Source: Treponemataceae bacterium (GTDB taxonomy: Bacteria > Spirochaetota > Spirochaetia > Treponematales > Treponemataceae). Taken from it: 64,000 nt of DNA. Within the stretch, counting starts at the first letter, position 1; each line of letters starts with the position of its first letter. The stretch is from positions 1-64,000 of the forward strand of contig JAILBN010000101.1 of the NCBI GenBank assembly GCA_024680915.1, written 5' to 3'. A program made the translations under genes and the position numbers. Positions 8,868-17,657 of the stretch are shown one piece after another. The notes beneath the pieces were generated by a model that made no database searches, was not told where the DNA came from, and saw nothing but the letters and a program-made list of their open reading frames with translations.

Positions 8868-10607
8868 TTACCATTTCTTTTTCAATGTAGACAACTCAAG
8901 GATTACCACTGTTTCATCTGAGGTGGTAACGGAAATACCTGCATCGGTAATGATAGCCGGAGTGGATTCAAGCACACTTACATCAGATTTTGCTATCAGC
9001 TTTAACTCTTTATCATAGGAGGCAAGGACCCAGCTGTCAGAATCTTTGATAACCACATATAGAAGATCATCTTTTTCGATAAGCACAGACTTAGAGGATA
9101 CCTCTTCTTCTGTTTCTTTTATGATTTCCATATCGACGCTGTCAAGTAAAACCAATTTAACTGCCGTAGTCTGATAATCCTCGTCAGGATTCTTACCGGC
9201 TATAGCTATAAAACCGTTATCCGTAGGGATAAGTGTCCTGTTTAGAATAACTGAAACAGGAGATTCTTTTACCACATTACCATTCGCAACATCAATAAGA
9301 ACAACTGATGAATACATATTTTCAGTATCTGAGAGCTTAAGACCATATGTAGTTACGATTTTAGCTGCCCTTATAGCATCAGAGATATTCTTCTGCTGGT
9401 CATTGGCAATAGCTGTTCTTTCTATAACTGCTTCTGTCCGTTTTTTATCAGCGAAGGCTTGCTGCTCCTCCGCTTGTTCTGAAAGTTCTTCAGCTTCCTC
9501 CAGTTTTTCTTCTGCCTCTGCCTGCTTCTGTTCAGCGATTATAGTCTGGGTTTCAGCCTCTTTTTTAGCTTCCTGAGCTTGCTGCATAGTCTCTTCTTTT
9601 TTCTTCTCAGCCTGCTGAGCTTCTTGTTGCTTCTGAACAGCTTCCTGTTGTTTTACTGGATTCTGAGGATTCTGCTCAGCCTCTTTGACTGCCTGCTGAG
9701 CTTCTTCTTTCTTTTGCTCCGCGACTACAGCAGCTTGTTCTGCTTCTTTCTGAGCTTCTACGGCTTGTTGAGCCGCTTGCTCTGCAATCTTCTGAGATTC
9801 AACAGCCTCTTGCGCAGCCTGCTCTGCGATCTTCCTTGCCGCCACAGCTTCTCTTTGGGCTTCCCGGGCATCTTCTTCTGCAGAATCAGCTTCACGCTCC
9901 TTCAGATCGACCATATTTTTACGATCTTCAACCATTCTTTCATCTTCTTCTCGCATTGATTGGATCACGGATGTATCTGAAATAATAGTTGTATCTATTG
10001 TACTAAGTCCTCCATTGTCGGGATTTAAGAGAGGAATCAGTATCTGTGTTTTACCAGCCCAATCTACATAATTGACAGAAATACCTACCTTGTCAGTATC
10101 AAGCTCTGCTAAGACTTCCATCTTATATTTTGTGATAAGCTCTGCTATTTTCCCACGATATACAGCATTGTATACAGTTATGAAGGTCGCAAGGGTAGAA
10201 GCATCCGCTTCACTGTAACCATAAGCTTCTGTAAGGTAACCTGTAAGAATCAGGCGAAGGTTCTTTATATGATCGACCTCAGCTTTTTCTCCAAGTATAA
10301 GGATATCTGCATCAAGCTTATCTGTAACATCAGGAAATACAGCATGGATAAGATAATACTTCGCTTCATTTCCTGTTTCTATCCTACTATCCTTATTTTC
10401 TGCGATTACTTTTCCTAAATTCTTACCAATATTGAAAATCTGCTCTCTTGTATCTATTCTTGAATGAGGACCATAATAATTGATGAATTCTATTATGTCA
10501 GGATTTGTGACAGTGCTTTCCAATTCTTGTCTTGAAACATCAACAGCTGCTGTTGCCCCGATTATAAATATACTTGCTATTATAAATATAAGTACTGCTT
10601 TTTTCAT
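8868..10607 (-). CDS. P83/100 family coiled-coil antigen
   Basis: A 579-residue protein of the P83/100 family known from Borrelia and Treponema. The signal peptide MKKAVLIFIIASIFIIGATA begins at the ATG at 10607, which has an AGGAG Shine-Dalgarno 6 nt upstream; an in-frame upstream ATG at 10655 would put 16 charged residues before the signal and is rejected. The N-terminal third (to about residue 215) is a folded domain. Residues about 225-415 are an Ala/Glu/Gln-rich coiled coil with imperfect KIAEQAAQ/AVEAQKEAEQ repeats. The C-terminal domain is beta-rich with VVLIDVANGNVV and SWVLASYDKELKLIAKSDV segments. It is expected in the periplasm. Function is unknown in the family. Confidence 0.88.
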   Translation of the reverse strand: MKKAVLIFIIASIFIIGATAAVDVSRQELESTVTNPDIIEFINYYGPHSRIDTREQIFNIGKNLGKVIAENKDSRIETGNEAKYYLIHAVFPDVTDKLDADILILGEKAEVDHIKNLRLILTGYLTEAYGYSEADASTLATFITVYNAVYRGKIAELITKYKMEVLAELDTDKVGISVNYVDWAGKTQILIPLLNPDNGGLSTIDTTIISDTSVIQSMREEDERMVEDRKNMVDLKEREADSAEEDAREAQREAVAARKIAEQAAQEAVESQKIAEQAAQQAVEAQKEAEQAAVVAEQKKEEAQQAVKEAEQNPQNPVKQQEAVQKQQEAQQAEKKKEETMQQAQEAKKEAETQTIIAEQKQAEAEEKLEEAEELSEQAEEQQAFADKKRTEAVIERTAIANDQQKNISDAIRAAKIVTTYGLKLSDTENMYSSVVLIDVANGNVVKESPVSVILNRTLIPTDNGFIAIAGKNPDEDYQTTAVKLVLLDSVDMEIIKETEEEVSSKSVLIEKDDLLYVVIKDSDSWVLASYDKELKLIAKSDVSVLESTPAIITDAGISVTTSDETVVILELSTLKKKW

Positions 10608-10678
10608 AAATACTCCTGATACAGGTTTTATTAGTCTTATTCTATTATACCACAATCACTGAACTTTTAAAGTCTCTT

Positions 10679-12346
10679 TTATATTTGAAGTTCCATCAAA
10701 GATTTCATAATTGAGACCGCATATTCCTTTATGCTTGTACTGTAACCTGAAGACATGAATTTTACAAGTATTCTGCTGCCATAGTTCTTAAAAATATCAG
10801 CTCCGGTGAATTTACATATCGATTCTATGGAATCACAAATCTTCTTATACAAAACGTCCGAGCATGCAAAAACATGGCTTGTATTAACAAAAGTATAGAG
10901 GGCAGAAATCATATATGCATCAGGGTCATAACCGTTCTCAAGGCAATAATCCAGAGCCGCCTTTACATATGACTCATTATCAGCGTTCCGAATTATCCAG
11001 GCTATCTGTAAAGAAAAATCGTATCCTGTGAGAGCGGCATCTTTTATACATCTTAATGAAGCTATCATATCTTTCTCAAAAATAGAAGGATCTATACTGT
11101 AATTATCGGTACTCCTTATAAAGGGTTGAAGTTCTTCCATAATATCTTTGAAATCTGCCAGAATATCTTCTATGAAAATCTCCTCTTTATTACCAGTATA
11201 ACTATTATAAAATCTTGGTCTTTCAATGAAATTTCCATTGCTGGAATATTGCTTTTCTTCATCCTGCTCATTCCATGGCTTTGAAACGGATAGAATCCAA
11301 TTGTCAGTGAATTGAAGCAAAAAACCGTCTCCTGTATAATAGTATATGATTTCTCCTTTAGTTTTTCGCATGCCGCTCCATAAAAGAGTCCCGTCAGTTT
11401 TTATAATGGAGAATATCACCTCATCACTGAACTCTGTAATTGCCATGATATTGCCGGCTCCGTAATAAAGACCACCTTTCGAGAATCCGCTTGATACAGC
11501 TGTTCTGCATATTTCCCTTCCGTCCTTCGTATCGATTATTGTTATAAGTCCATTGGGATAGAGGACTGCGACAGTAGAGCCATCGATCCTTAGAATACTT
11601 GCGGCTTCCGCTTTTTCAGTTTTTATGAGCATATTGGGTATAGGCGGGGTGGCCCACAAACTTACCGCACAATTTTCTTTTACGGAACAACAACCAAAGG
11701 TACCGTCTGAGAAAAGAATCAGCACACCCTCCTCATGTTCTGCTGTAAGGACAGCTTTCCCCGAAAAAGTTATTTCCTCCAGCATATCTCCATACGGGGT
11801 AAAGCGGTATGCATAGCTTTCCTTGCCAGACTTATACGTCATACATAGTAAGGTTCCATCATTCAGAGTCAGAATCTGATCATTCGTTCCCGAAGGAATA
11901 CTCTTCTCCCAACGCTTGCTGCCTGTTACCCCGAAGCAATAAAGTGTTTTTTTTGTGCTGACAAAGATTCTCCCATCAAATCCGGCTTCAGGCCAGCCTG
12001 CAATTTCATCTTCGAAGCTGTAGTTCCAAACAAAATATCCATCTGGATTGTAAAATGAAATACTTTTATTATCGTTTGATATAGAAAGGATTATTCCATC
12101 CTTTGTTACCGTATAATTCTTTGAAGGTCGCTTTTTCAAGGGGCGTTCGTATTTCCTGTATCCATCTGTTGAGAATGTGGATATCAATCCTCCTTCAGTT
12201 AATGTAACGATCCTGTCCTTTACTTGAACTGGAGCAGCCAGAACTTTGCCACTCAAAGACAACTGTCGGAATATATCATTTGTGGCATAGAAAGGGAGAA
12301 AGAAAAAAAGCATGATAAAAACAAAAACAAATCTCCGTGTATTCAT
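10679..12346 (-). CDS. exported beta-propeller-like (PQQ/WD-type repeat) protein of unknown function
   Basis: A 555-residue protein with an N-terminal hydrophobic signal segment (FVFVFIMLFFFLPFYA). Residues about 30-350 show repeated strands of the form G.ll..t..G..lw..., for example IFVSTKKTLYCFGVTGSKRW and DGTLLWSGMRKTKGEI, as in PQQ-like or YVTN-type beta-propellers. The C-terminal 160 residues are helical. The start at 12346 overlaps the upstream methyltransferase stop as ATGA, implying translational coupling; a GTG 27 nt upstream is less likely. The protein probably sits in the periplasm or outer-membrane lipid leaflet. No catalytic motif was recognised. Confidence 0.7.
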   Translation of the reverse strand: MNTRRFVFVFIMLFFFLPFYATNDIFRQLSLSGKVLAAPVQVKDRIVTLTEGGLISTFSTDGYRKYERPLKKRPSKNYTVTKDGIILSISNDNKSISFYNPDGYFVWNYSFEDEIAGWPEAGFDGRIFVSTKKTLYCFGVTGSKRWEKSIPSGTNDQILTLNDGTLLCMTYKSGKESYAYRFTPYGDMLEEITFSGKAVLTAEHEEGVLILFSDGTFGCCSVKENCAVSLWATPPIPNMLIKTEKAEAASILRIDGSTVAVLYPNGLITIIDTKDGREICRTAVSSGFSKGGLYYGAGNIMAITEFSDEVIFSIIKTDGTLLWSGMRKTKGEIIYYYTGDGFLLQFTDNWILSVSKPWNEQDEEKQYSSNGNFIERPRFYNSYTGNKEEIFIEDILADFKDIMEELQPFIRSTDNYSIDPSIFEKDMIASLRCIKDAALTGYDFSLQIAWIIRNADNESYVKAALDYCLENGYDPDAYMISALYTFVNTSHVFACSDVLYKKICDSIESICKFTGADIFKNYGSRILVKFMSSGYSTSIKEYAVSIMKSLMELQI

Positions 12347-13572
12347 TTTTTGTTCAAATCCCTGATTTTGCACTCGAAAAGAGCAAAGCTCTCAATATGG
12401 CTGGTCTGAGGATAAAAATCAAGAAGCTTCAAGGTTTTCAACTCATAACCAGAGGCTATCAGGCTTGCAGCATCCCTTGCATGGGTGACTGGATCACAAG
12501 AGACAGAGAATATCACCAGGGGCCTGAGTTCCGCCCTGGGTTGGCAAAGCCAGCTCATCACAGGTTTTTCAATACCAGAGCGGGGTGGGTCTATTATCAC
12601 CGCGTCATATTTTTTCCGGGCTGCTTGGGTCCGGACCCAATTCTCGCCTGTCATAGCAAATACATCATGGGGAAGGAACCTAAGATTTTTATCAGCAAAA
12701 CGAAGGGCCTTCTTGTTATGTTCCACCAGTGTCGTCTTTTTGAAAGCCCTTCCCAGAAGAGCAGATAAAGTACCCACTCCGGAATACATGTCCAGAAGCT
12801 CGCCTCCTGCTCTTTTAGCTTGATCTGCATAACTATCTACGATGGGTTTTATTGACTTGACCGCTTTTTCTAAGGCATCAATATTAGATTGAAAGAATCC
12901 TCTTATATCGAAATAGATTTTTTCCCCACATATTTCAACGTAAGTCTCTTGAATACCATCAGAACAAAAATCTCGGATCACACCTTTTTTGAGACCTTTG
13001 ACACTATCAGAATCTATTGCGTCGTCATCTGAAATCTCTCCGTTAAAGACATGAAGGCGACCAAAAGAAGCTGGAAGCTTTTTTTTAATCAGAAGCTCAC
13101 GGACTTCAGGTACTGCCACGGGGCAATCTTCAAGAGCTATAATACTTTCTTGAGCTCTTTTCTTAAGACCTCCTGCATGAAACTGGAAGCGGTTTCTGTA
13201 ACCCCAATCTTTACCACTTATGACTTCTGCATTATAGACGACATCTGTTTCTGGGGATTTCTCATTAAGACGCAAGGCACGTCGAAAGCAATCCTGTAGT
13301 ATTCCCAACCTTAATTCTTTCTGGTAAAGGTCATCTGCTATCTGTAGATTACAACCGCCGCAAATTCCATAATAAGGGCAGGGCGGATTCCTCCTGTGCT
13401 CCGATTTTTCTATCAGTTTGACAATAGAACCTCTGTCATAATCTTTATGACTTTCTGTTATCTCTATATCAGCTTTTTCACCAGGAAGGAGTTGAGGAAC
13501 AAAAACTGTTTTTCCTTCAATTTTTGCCAAAGAATCTCCGCCGGAAACGATTTTCTCTGCTATAATAATCAC
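12343..13572 (-). CDS. class I SAM-dependent RNA m5U methyltransferase (TrmA/RlmD/RlmCD family)
   Basis: A roughly 409-residue RNA methyltransferase that makes 5-methyluridine in rRNA or tRNA. It has an N-terminal TRAM domain (SGGDSLAKIEGKTVFVPQLL), the Fe-S cysteines in PCPYYGICGGCNLQ, SAM motif I (LLDMYSGVGTLSALLG), IIDPPRSGIE and the catalytic Cys in FSVSCDPVTHARD. I prefer the GTG at 13572, which starts right at the TRAM domain and lies 7 nt after an extended -10 (TG-C-TATACT). The ATG at 13596 would add eight residues, has no Shine-Dalgarno and lies upstream of that -10. Target uridine is not predictable. Confidence 0.88.
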   Translation of the reverse strand: MIIIAEKIVSGGDSLAKIEGKTVFVPQLLPGEKADIEITESHKDYDRGSIVKLIEKSEHRRNPPCPYYGICGGCNLQIADDLYQKELRLGILQDCFRRALRLNEKSPETDVVYNAEVISGKDWGYRNRFQFHAGGLKKRAQESIIALEDCPVAVPEVRELLIKKKLPASFGRLHVFNGEISDDDAIDSDSVKGLKKGVIRDFCSDGIQETYVEICGEKIYFDIRGFFQSNIDALEKAVKSIKPIVDSYADQAKRAGGELLDMYSGVGTLSALLGRAFKKTTLVEHNKKALRFADKNLRFLPHDVFAMTGENWVRTQAARKKYDAVIIDPPRSGIEKPVMSWLCQPRAELRPLVIFSVSCDPVTHARDAASLIASGYELKTLKLLDFYPQTSHIESFALFECKIRDLNKK

Positions 13573-13588
13573 AAGATTTAGTATAGCA
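13558..13588. promoter_or_regulatory. divergent pair of extended -10 promoters between the RNA methyltransferase and hydrolase genes
   Basis: On the plus strand TGC-TATAAT (13558-13566) is an extended -10 that would start the alpha/beta hydrolase mRNA near 13573. On the minus strand TG-C-TATACT (TATACT is the complement of 13580-13585) lies 7 nt before the methyltransferase GTG. Neither has a convincing -35, as is usual for extended -10 promoters. Confidence 0.5.
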
Positions 13589-13609
13589 TAAAACACATGG
13601 GGGTTCTAC

Positions 13610-14533
13610 ATGAAAAAAGAAACTGTATTCGTAAAGATGGATGATGGTGCTGATATAGCTTTGCACACGTGGATTCCGGATGGGGATATAAAAGGAGTAG
13701 TCCAGCTTAGTCACGGAATGGCTGAGTTCGCCAAGCGGTATGACCGTTTCGGAACAATCCTTGCTGACCAAGGATATGTGTTCTATGCCCATGATCATAG
13801 AGGACATGGTGAAAGTGTGAAAAGCACAGAAGAACTTGGCTATCTTGCGGATAAAGATGGTTTCCAGAGGGTAGTGCTGGACCTCCGGTCAATGATAGAG
13901 AAAGCCCATACGGATTTCCCTGGTAAGAAAGTATTCTTGTTCGGCCATTCTTTCGGTTCCTTTGTCTCACAAAGCTTTATGGAACAGTTTGGTAGGGAAA
14001 TAGACGGCTGCATGCTATGCGGTTCTGCAGGTCCTCGTATTCCGCTTACTGCAGCTGGCAGCTTCTTGGCAAAAGTTATAAAATGTTTCAAAGGAGGACA
14101 TTACAGATCCACTTTCATAAACGGAATGGCATTTGGCTCTTATACAAAGCGTATAACGGATACAAAATCTCAATTTGCATGGATTTCCCGGGATTATGCA
14201 GAGCTGAAAAAATATGAGGACGATCCTTACTGCGGTTTTCTTTGTACAGTCGAATTCTTCGCTGATTTCTTCTCAGGTCTTACCGAAATAGGTAAAATTA
14301 AAAATATAAAGAAAATACCAAGGAAACTGCCGGTATACATTTTTTCCGGTGAAGAAGATCCTGTCGGAGAATATGGTCAATCAGTGGCAAAGCTGAACGA
14401 TATATACAAAAAAATCGGAATGGAAGACCTTTCCTTCAAGTTATATCCAGAGGCGAGGCATGAGCTTTTGAACGAGCTCAACCATGAAGAGGTGGAGAAA
14501 AATATTTTAGATTGGATAAAAGCAAGGACATAA
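13610..14533 (+). CDS. alpha/beta hydrolase (monoacylglycerol lipase / lysophospholipase-like)
   Basis: A 307-residue serine hydrolase with the oxyanion region LSHGMAEFAKRYDRF, the nucleophile elbow GHSFGS (about residue 110), the acid in SGEEDPVGEYG and the catalytic His in YPEARHELLNE. This order matches the Hydrolase_4/PldB group that cleaves monoacylglycerols or lysophospholipids. There is no signal peptide, so it is cytosolic. A GGGGG Shine-Dalgarno lies 6 nt before the ATG. It is transcribed away from the methyltransferase gene. The natural substrate is unknown. Confidence 0.88.
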   Translation: MKKETVFVKMDDGADIALHTWIPDGDIKGVVQLSHGMAEFAKRYDRFGTILADQGYVFYAHDHRGHGESVKSTEELGYLADKDGFQRVVLDLRSMIEKAHTDFPGKKVFLFGHSFGSFVSQSFMEQFGREIDGCMLCGSAGPRIPLTAAGSFLAKVIKCFKGGHYRSTFINGMAFGSYTKRITDTKSQFAWISRDYAELKKYEDDPYCGFLCTVEFFADFFSGLTEIGKIKNIKKIPRKLPVYIFSGEEDPVGEYGQSVAKLNDIYKKIGMEDLSFKLYPEARHELLNELNHEEVEKNILDWIKART

Positions 14534-14555
14534 AAGAAGAAAGTACAATGACATA

Positions 14556-14584
14556 TTGAACAATATATTGAAATTTTGTATCGT
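14556..14584 (+). promoter_or_regulatory. candidate promoter of pcnB (leaderless arrangement)
   Basis: TTGAAC (14556-14561), 17-nt spacer, TATCGT (14579-14584). The -10 ends 7 nt before the pcnB ATG, so the transcript would begin at or next to the start codon; no Shine-Dalgarno is present. Confidence 0.45.
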
Positions 14585-14591
14585 ATTTTAG

Positions 14592-15752
14592 ATGCTTATA
14601 CGATATTCCAATAATAAAAACGGCAAGCCTGTGAAGACTGCCGTTGTCTACACAAAAGAAGAACATTGCATTGACAGGAATAAAATAGATCCTGATGCCA
14701 TACGCATTATCGAACAGCTTAGGAATTATGGGTTCTCTGCCTACCTTGTGGGAGGAGCTGTCCGTGATCTCATAATAGGTAATGAACCCAAAGATTTTGA
14801 TATTGTTACAAATGCGACACCATCGAAGATAAAAAAGCTTTTCAGGAATTCCAGGATAATAGGAAAGAGGTTCCGACTTGTACATATCTTCTTCGGATCC
14901 AAAATATTTGAAGTAAGCACCTTTCGCTCTCTTGCAGAAGGGACCGTTGGAAACAGTTTCGGAACCATGGACGAGGATGTCCGCCGCCGTGATTTTACAC
15001 TGAACGCATTATATTATGATCCCATAAAGGAGCAGTGCATAGATTATGTAGGAGGAATCCGGGACATAAGGAAAAGAATAATCCGGCCTGTAATCCCCTT
15101 AGACAGTATTTTTATAGAGGATCCTGTAAGAATGCTTCGAGCAGTAAAATATGCGACGATGACAGGCTTCAAAATGCCCTTCCATTTGAAAAGAAAAATT
15201 TGCAAGTCTGCAAATCTCTTGTCACCCGTTTCTCCTTCAAGATTAACTGAAGAGCTGTTGAAAATCATTAACTCAGGTCACGCTTACGATATAGTCAAGC
15301 TTGCTCTTGAGACTGATGTATATATGTATTTACAACCGGCTGCCACTGCCATGATGTATGCAAAACCAGATTTCGAGAAAAAATATCTTGATCACTTGAA
15401 AGAGCTGGACGAGCTTCATCGTACTTCTCCAGATTGTAGGACAGGACAGAAATTAGTCTATCTTATATATGATTTTATAGCTGAGCTTACAGATTGGGGA
15501 AAAGAATCTCTATCTTCGGCAGCAGGAGAGCTCTATACCAGAACCTGGACTCAGTGCCGTAACTTTGTTCTGCCGATGAATCCTCAGCGTTCAGAACTTG
15601 AGTATGCCATAAGAACAGTACTGAAGAAGCTTGGTATCTCTATAAGGATTCCAAAGGACGCTTTCTCAAAAAAGAAAAGACCTGTAAGAAGCCAGCAAAC
15701 AGCGGCCTCTGAGTTAGATACAAAGCCAGCCAAAGCAGTTGCATCGATGTAG
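14592..15752 (+). CDS. pcnB: poly(A) polymerase / CCA-adding-type nucleotidyltransferase
   Basis: A 386-residue class II nucleotidyltransferase. The catalytic head is AYLVGGAVRDLIIGNEPKDF, continuing with DIVTNATPSKIKKLF, followed by the RRRDFTLNALYYDP motif and the arginine finger region EDPVRMLRAVKYA. The longer, basic C-terminal tail (KKKRPVRSQQ) and the N-terminal VVYTKEEHCIDRNKIDPDAI segment favour PcnB (mRNA 3' adenylation) over a tRNA CCA enzyme; spirochaetes can split such activities, so the call is by similarity. The ATG has no Shine-Dalgarno. Confidence 0.85.
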   Translation: MLIRYSNNKNGKPVKTAVVYTKEEHCIDRNKIDPDAIRIIEQLRNYGFSAYLVGGAVRDLIIGNEPKDFDIVTNATPSKIKKLFRNSRIIGKRFRLVHIFFGSKIFEVSTFRSLAEGTVGNSFGTMDEDVRRRDFTLNALYYDPIKEQCIDYVGGIRDIRKRIIRPVIPLDSIFIEDPVRMLRAVKYATMTGFKMPFHLKRKICKSANLLSPVSPSRLTEELLKIINSGHAYDIVKLALETDVYMYLQPAATAMMYAKPDFEKKYLDHLKELDELHRTSPDCRTGQKLVYLIYDFIAELTDWGKESLSSAAGELYTRTWTQCRNFVLPMNPQRSELEYAIRTVLKKLGISIRIPKDAFSKKKRPVRSQQTAASELDTKPAKAVASM

Positions 15753-15783
15753 CTTTTCGGTGTTTATTTATAGTATAAAATGA

Positions 15784-16638
15784 TTATTGAGTAATTTTAT
15801 CTATTATTATGCTGACTTCTTCTATCAGAATCCCGGTAAATTTTTCAATATTGTCGATTATATACTGCTGCATATTGTGAATCTTACCTGTAAGTTGAGT
15901 TCCAAAAGGAACGTCGATGGTTATAATAAATCTGTATCCCTGAGTATCCGTTTTAATAGTAAGCTTTTTTACGCGGATCTGCCCGTCATATTCGCTCACG
16001 CAATGCATAACCATCTGAGACAAAGCGGCTTCAGATATGCTTATCCGGCCTTTTTTTGAGAATTCTGGTCTGACCACTGATTTCTCAAAAATTTTGCTGT
16101 TAGGTTTGTTTTTTCTTTTTAAAAACACCTTGACTGTATTATAGAAAATCTGGGGATAGTTCCTTTTTATTTCAATGGCAGGAACAGGAATTACATGCTT
16201 TCCTTCAATGCGTCTGGTCCTTATAGCTTTGTCAATTTCTTCCTGCGTAGCTATTTCCTCAATATGTATAATTTTAGTGGGAGAGGGGAGTTGAAGCCGC
16301 ATTGCAATTTTGTTCACCATCTTTTCGGAGGTTCCAAGAATGAGGATTTTCTTTATACTCTTCATTTTTTGTAATGCTTTCGCAATATCATCTCGATGGG
16401 ATTTATCATCGAAAAGGGCGATTTTTACTGCTGCAAGGAAAGTTTTTTCTTTTTTTGCGGAACGACCGGCTATTATTTTATCATCCTGTATAAGAAGTCC
16501 GTCATCGATTATGATGTCTATTCCATATTTCTGAGCCAGGAGTTTCGCACGGAAACTTTTACCTGTACCACTTTCTCCTACAAGTGCAAATACAGTAACA
16601 CCTCTAACCCACCAGACAATGTCTTTCAACAGATTCAT
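15784..16638 (-). CDS. P-loop NTPase fused to an Asp23/Gls24-like domain
   Basis: A 284-residue two-domain protein. Residues 21-28 are a Walker A motif (GESGTGKS), and the N-terminal domain continues with IIIDDGLLIQDDKIIAGRSA and a Rossmann-like KKILILGTSEKM. Residues about 200-284 (from GRISISEAALSQMV to the end) follow the Asp23/Gls24 envelope-stress pattern, with IDVPFGTQLTGKI and the final GILIEEVSIIID. The hydrophobic opening (DIVWWVRGVTVFALVG) is part of the P-loop strand rather than a signal. Its ATG overlaps the stop of the RluD-family gene as ATGA, so translation is probably coupled. Function is unknown; a nucleotide-dependent cytosolic regulator is a guess. Confidence 0.75.
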   Translation of the reverse strand: MNLLKDIVWWVRGVTVFALVGESGTGKSFRAKLLAQKYGIDIIIDDGLLIQDDKIIAGRSAKKEKTFLAAVKIALFDDKSHRDDIAKALQKMKSIKKILILGTSEKMVNKIAMRLQLPSPTKIIHIEEIATQEEIDKAIRTRRIEGKHVIPVPAIEIKRNYPQIFYNTVKVFLKRKNKPNSKIFEKSVVRPEFSKKGRISISEAALSQMVMHCVSEYDGQIRVKKLTIKTDTQGYRFIITIDVPFGTQLTGKIHNMQQYIIDNIEKFTGILIEEVSIIIDKITQ

Positions 16639-17621
16639 ACGCTGATTATATTATAGTTAGAGATTTCATCCTGAGACAAGTGATTTTTTATAAAAAATAA
16701 TAATTTTTCAGGAATATTTGCAGTCACTGATTCCGGCAAACCTATGGAATTATCAGAGGGGAAAGTCATCCTCCAGGAGTGGAGCATAAAATGTCCATCA
16801 ATGCTTTGTGGATTCTTGCCACCATAAGCAGTATCACCGAGAAGAGGAAAGCCATGGGATGAACATTGGCATCTGATCTGATGCTTTCTTCCTGTATCGA
16901 TTTCGACAAGAGCCAGAGTAACATTCAAATTTTCATATGTACCATGAGATAAGGGGGTTACGACAGTCCTTGCTTTTTTACCATCCTGCTTGGTGATTCT
17001 AACCTTATGGAATCCGTTTTTTCCCAAGGATGGGGCTTGGTCAGAATCCCAGTCTGTTGAAATCATATCCTCAAAAAGCATTTTTTCTTTCAGCTTTCCA
17101 CAAAGGATGGCAAGGTATTCTTTCTTTACGGCATGTTTCCTGAGCAATTCTGAAAATACCAGAGCACCCTTATGATTCTGTGAGAAAACCACAAGTCCGG
17201 TTGTATGCCTGTCTATTCTATGCAAAGGCCCCGGATTGAATGACAAGGATTTCTCATCTGGAAGAAACTGACTTTTCACTATAACATCCAAGGATCTTTC
17301 ATCTCCATGAACACTTATTCCGTATGGTTTGTTAATTATCCGGACGAAGGAGTTTCTGAAAACATCTTCTATTTCTATAAAAGCTTTCGCATCTTGAGTC
17401 TTCTCACCTTCAATTGAGTCCGTGACTTTTGGTATCCGTATCTCATCGTTTTTTTTCACTCTATAATTGCAATCGGTTTTTTCCCCATTTACCCTAATGG
17501 TTCCGGTTCGTATATACTTATAAATCTTAGACATTGGACTGTTCTTAAGAAATATTCTAAGGACCCTGTCAAGCCTTCTTCCTTCGTCGTCAATTCCTGC
17601 CGTGTATTGCAAAAAATCCAT
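16635..17621 (-). CDS. RluC/RluD-family pseudouridine synthase
   Basis: A 328-residue rRNA pseudouridine synthase. The N-terminal S4 RNA-binding domain contains RRLDRVLRIFLKN and YIRTGTIRVNGEKTD. The catalytic domain has INKPYGISVHG, the catalytic Asp in GPLHRIDRHTTGLVVFSQ, and RKHQIRCQCSSHGFPLLGD. I chose the ATG at 17621, which lies directly before the S4 domain and 7 nt after a TTGACC-N17-TATTAT promoter; an upstream TTG at 17642 would lie upstream of that transcription start. The target position (RluC-type or RluD-type) cannot be assigned. Confidence 0.9.
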   Translation of the reverse strand: MDFLQYTAGIDDEGRRLDRVLRIFLKNSPMSKIYKYIRTGTIRVNGEKTDCNYRVKKNDEIRIPKVTDSIEGEKTQDAKAFIEIEDVFRNSFVRIINKPYGISVHGDERSLDVIVKSQFLPDEKSLSFNPGPLHRIDRHTTGLVVFSQNHKGALVFSELLRKHAVKKEYLAILCGKLKEKMLFEDMISTDWDSDQAPSLGKNGFHKVRITKQDGKKARTVVTPLSHGTYENLNVTLALVEIDTGRKHQIRCQCSSHGFPLLGDTAYGGKNPQSIDGHFMLHSWRMTFPSDNSIGLPESVTANIPEKLLFFIKNHLSQDEISNYNIISV

Positions 17622-17628
17622 ATTAACT

Positions 17629-17657
17629 ATAATATTTACCAAGTTATGCTAGGTCAA
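17629..17657 (-). promoter_or_regulatory. promoter of the RluD-family gene, leaderless arrangement
   Basis: On the minus strand TTGACC (complement of 17652-17657), exactly 17 nt, then TATTAT (complement of 17629-17634). The -10 ends 7 nt before the ATG at 17621. The same AT-rich block reads TATAAT on the plus strand (17628-17633), 12 nt before the DUF212 start, so two divergent promoters share their -10. Confidence 0.65.

Noticed and set aside
9420-9910. Possible DNA repeat array or CRISPR in the P83/100 gene
   Set aside because: The repetition follows coiled-coil codon patterns, has no constant spacers and is explained by the protein.
9579-9959. Plus-strand ORF opposite the P83/100 coiled coil
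   Set aside because: It is the antisense shadow of the Ala/Glu/Gln repeats, giving a Leu/Phe/Ser-rich translation without ribosome-binding site or homology.
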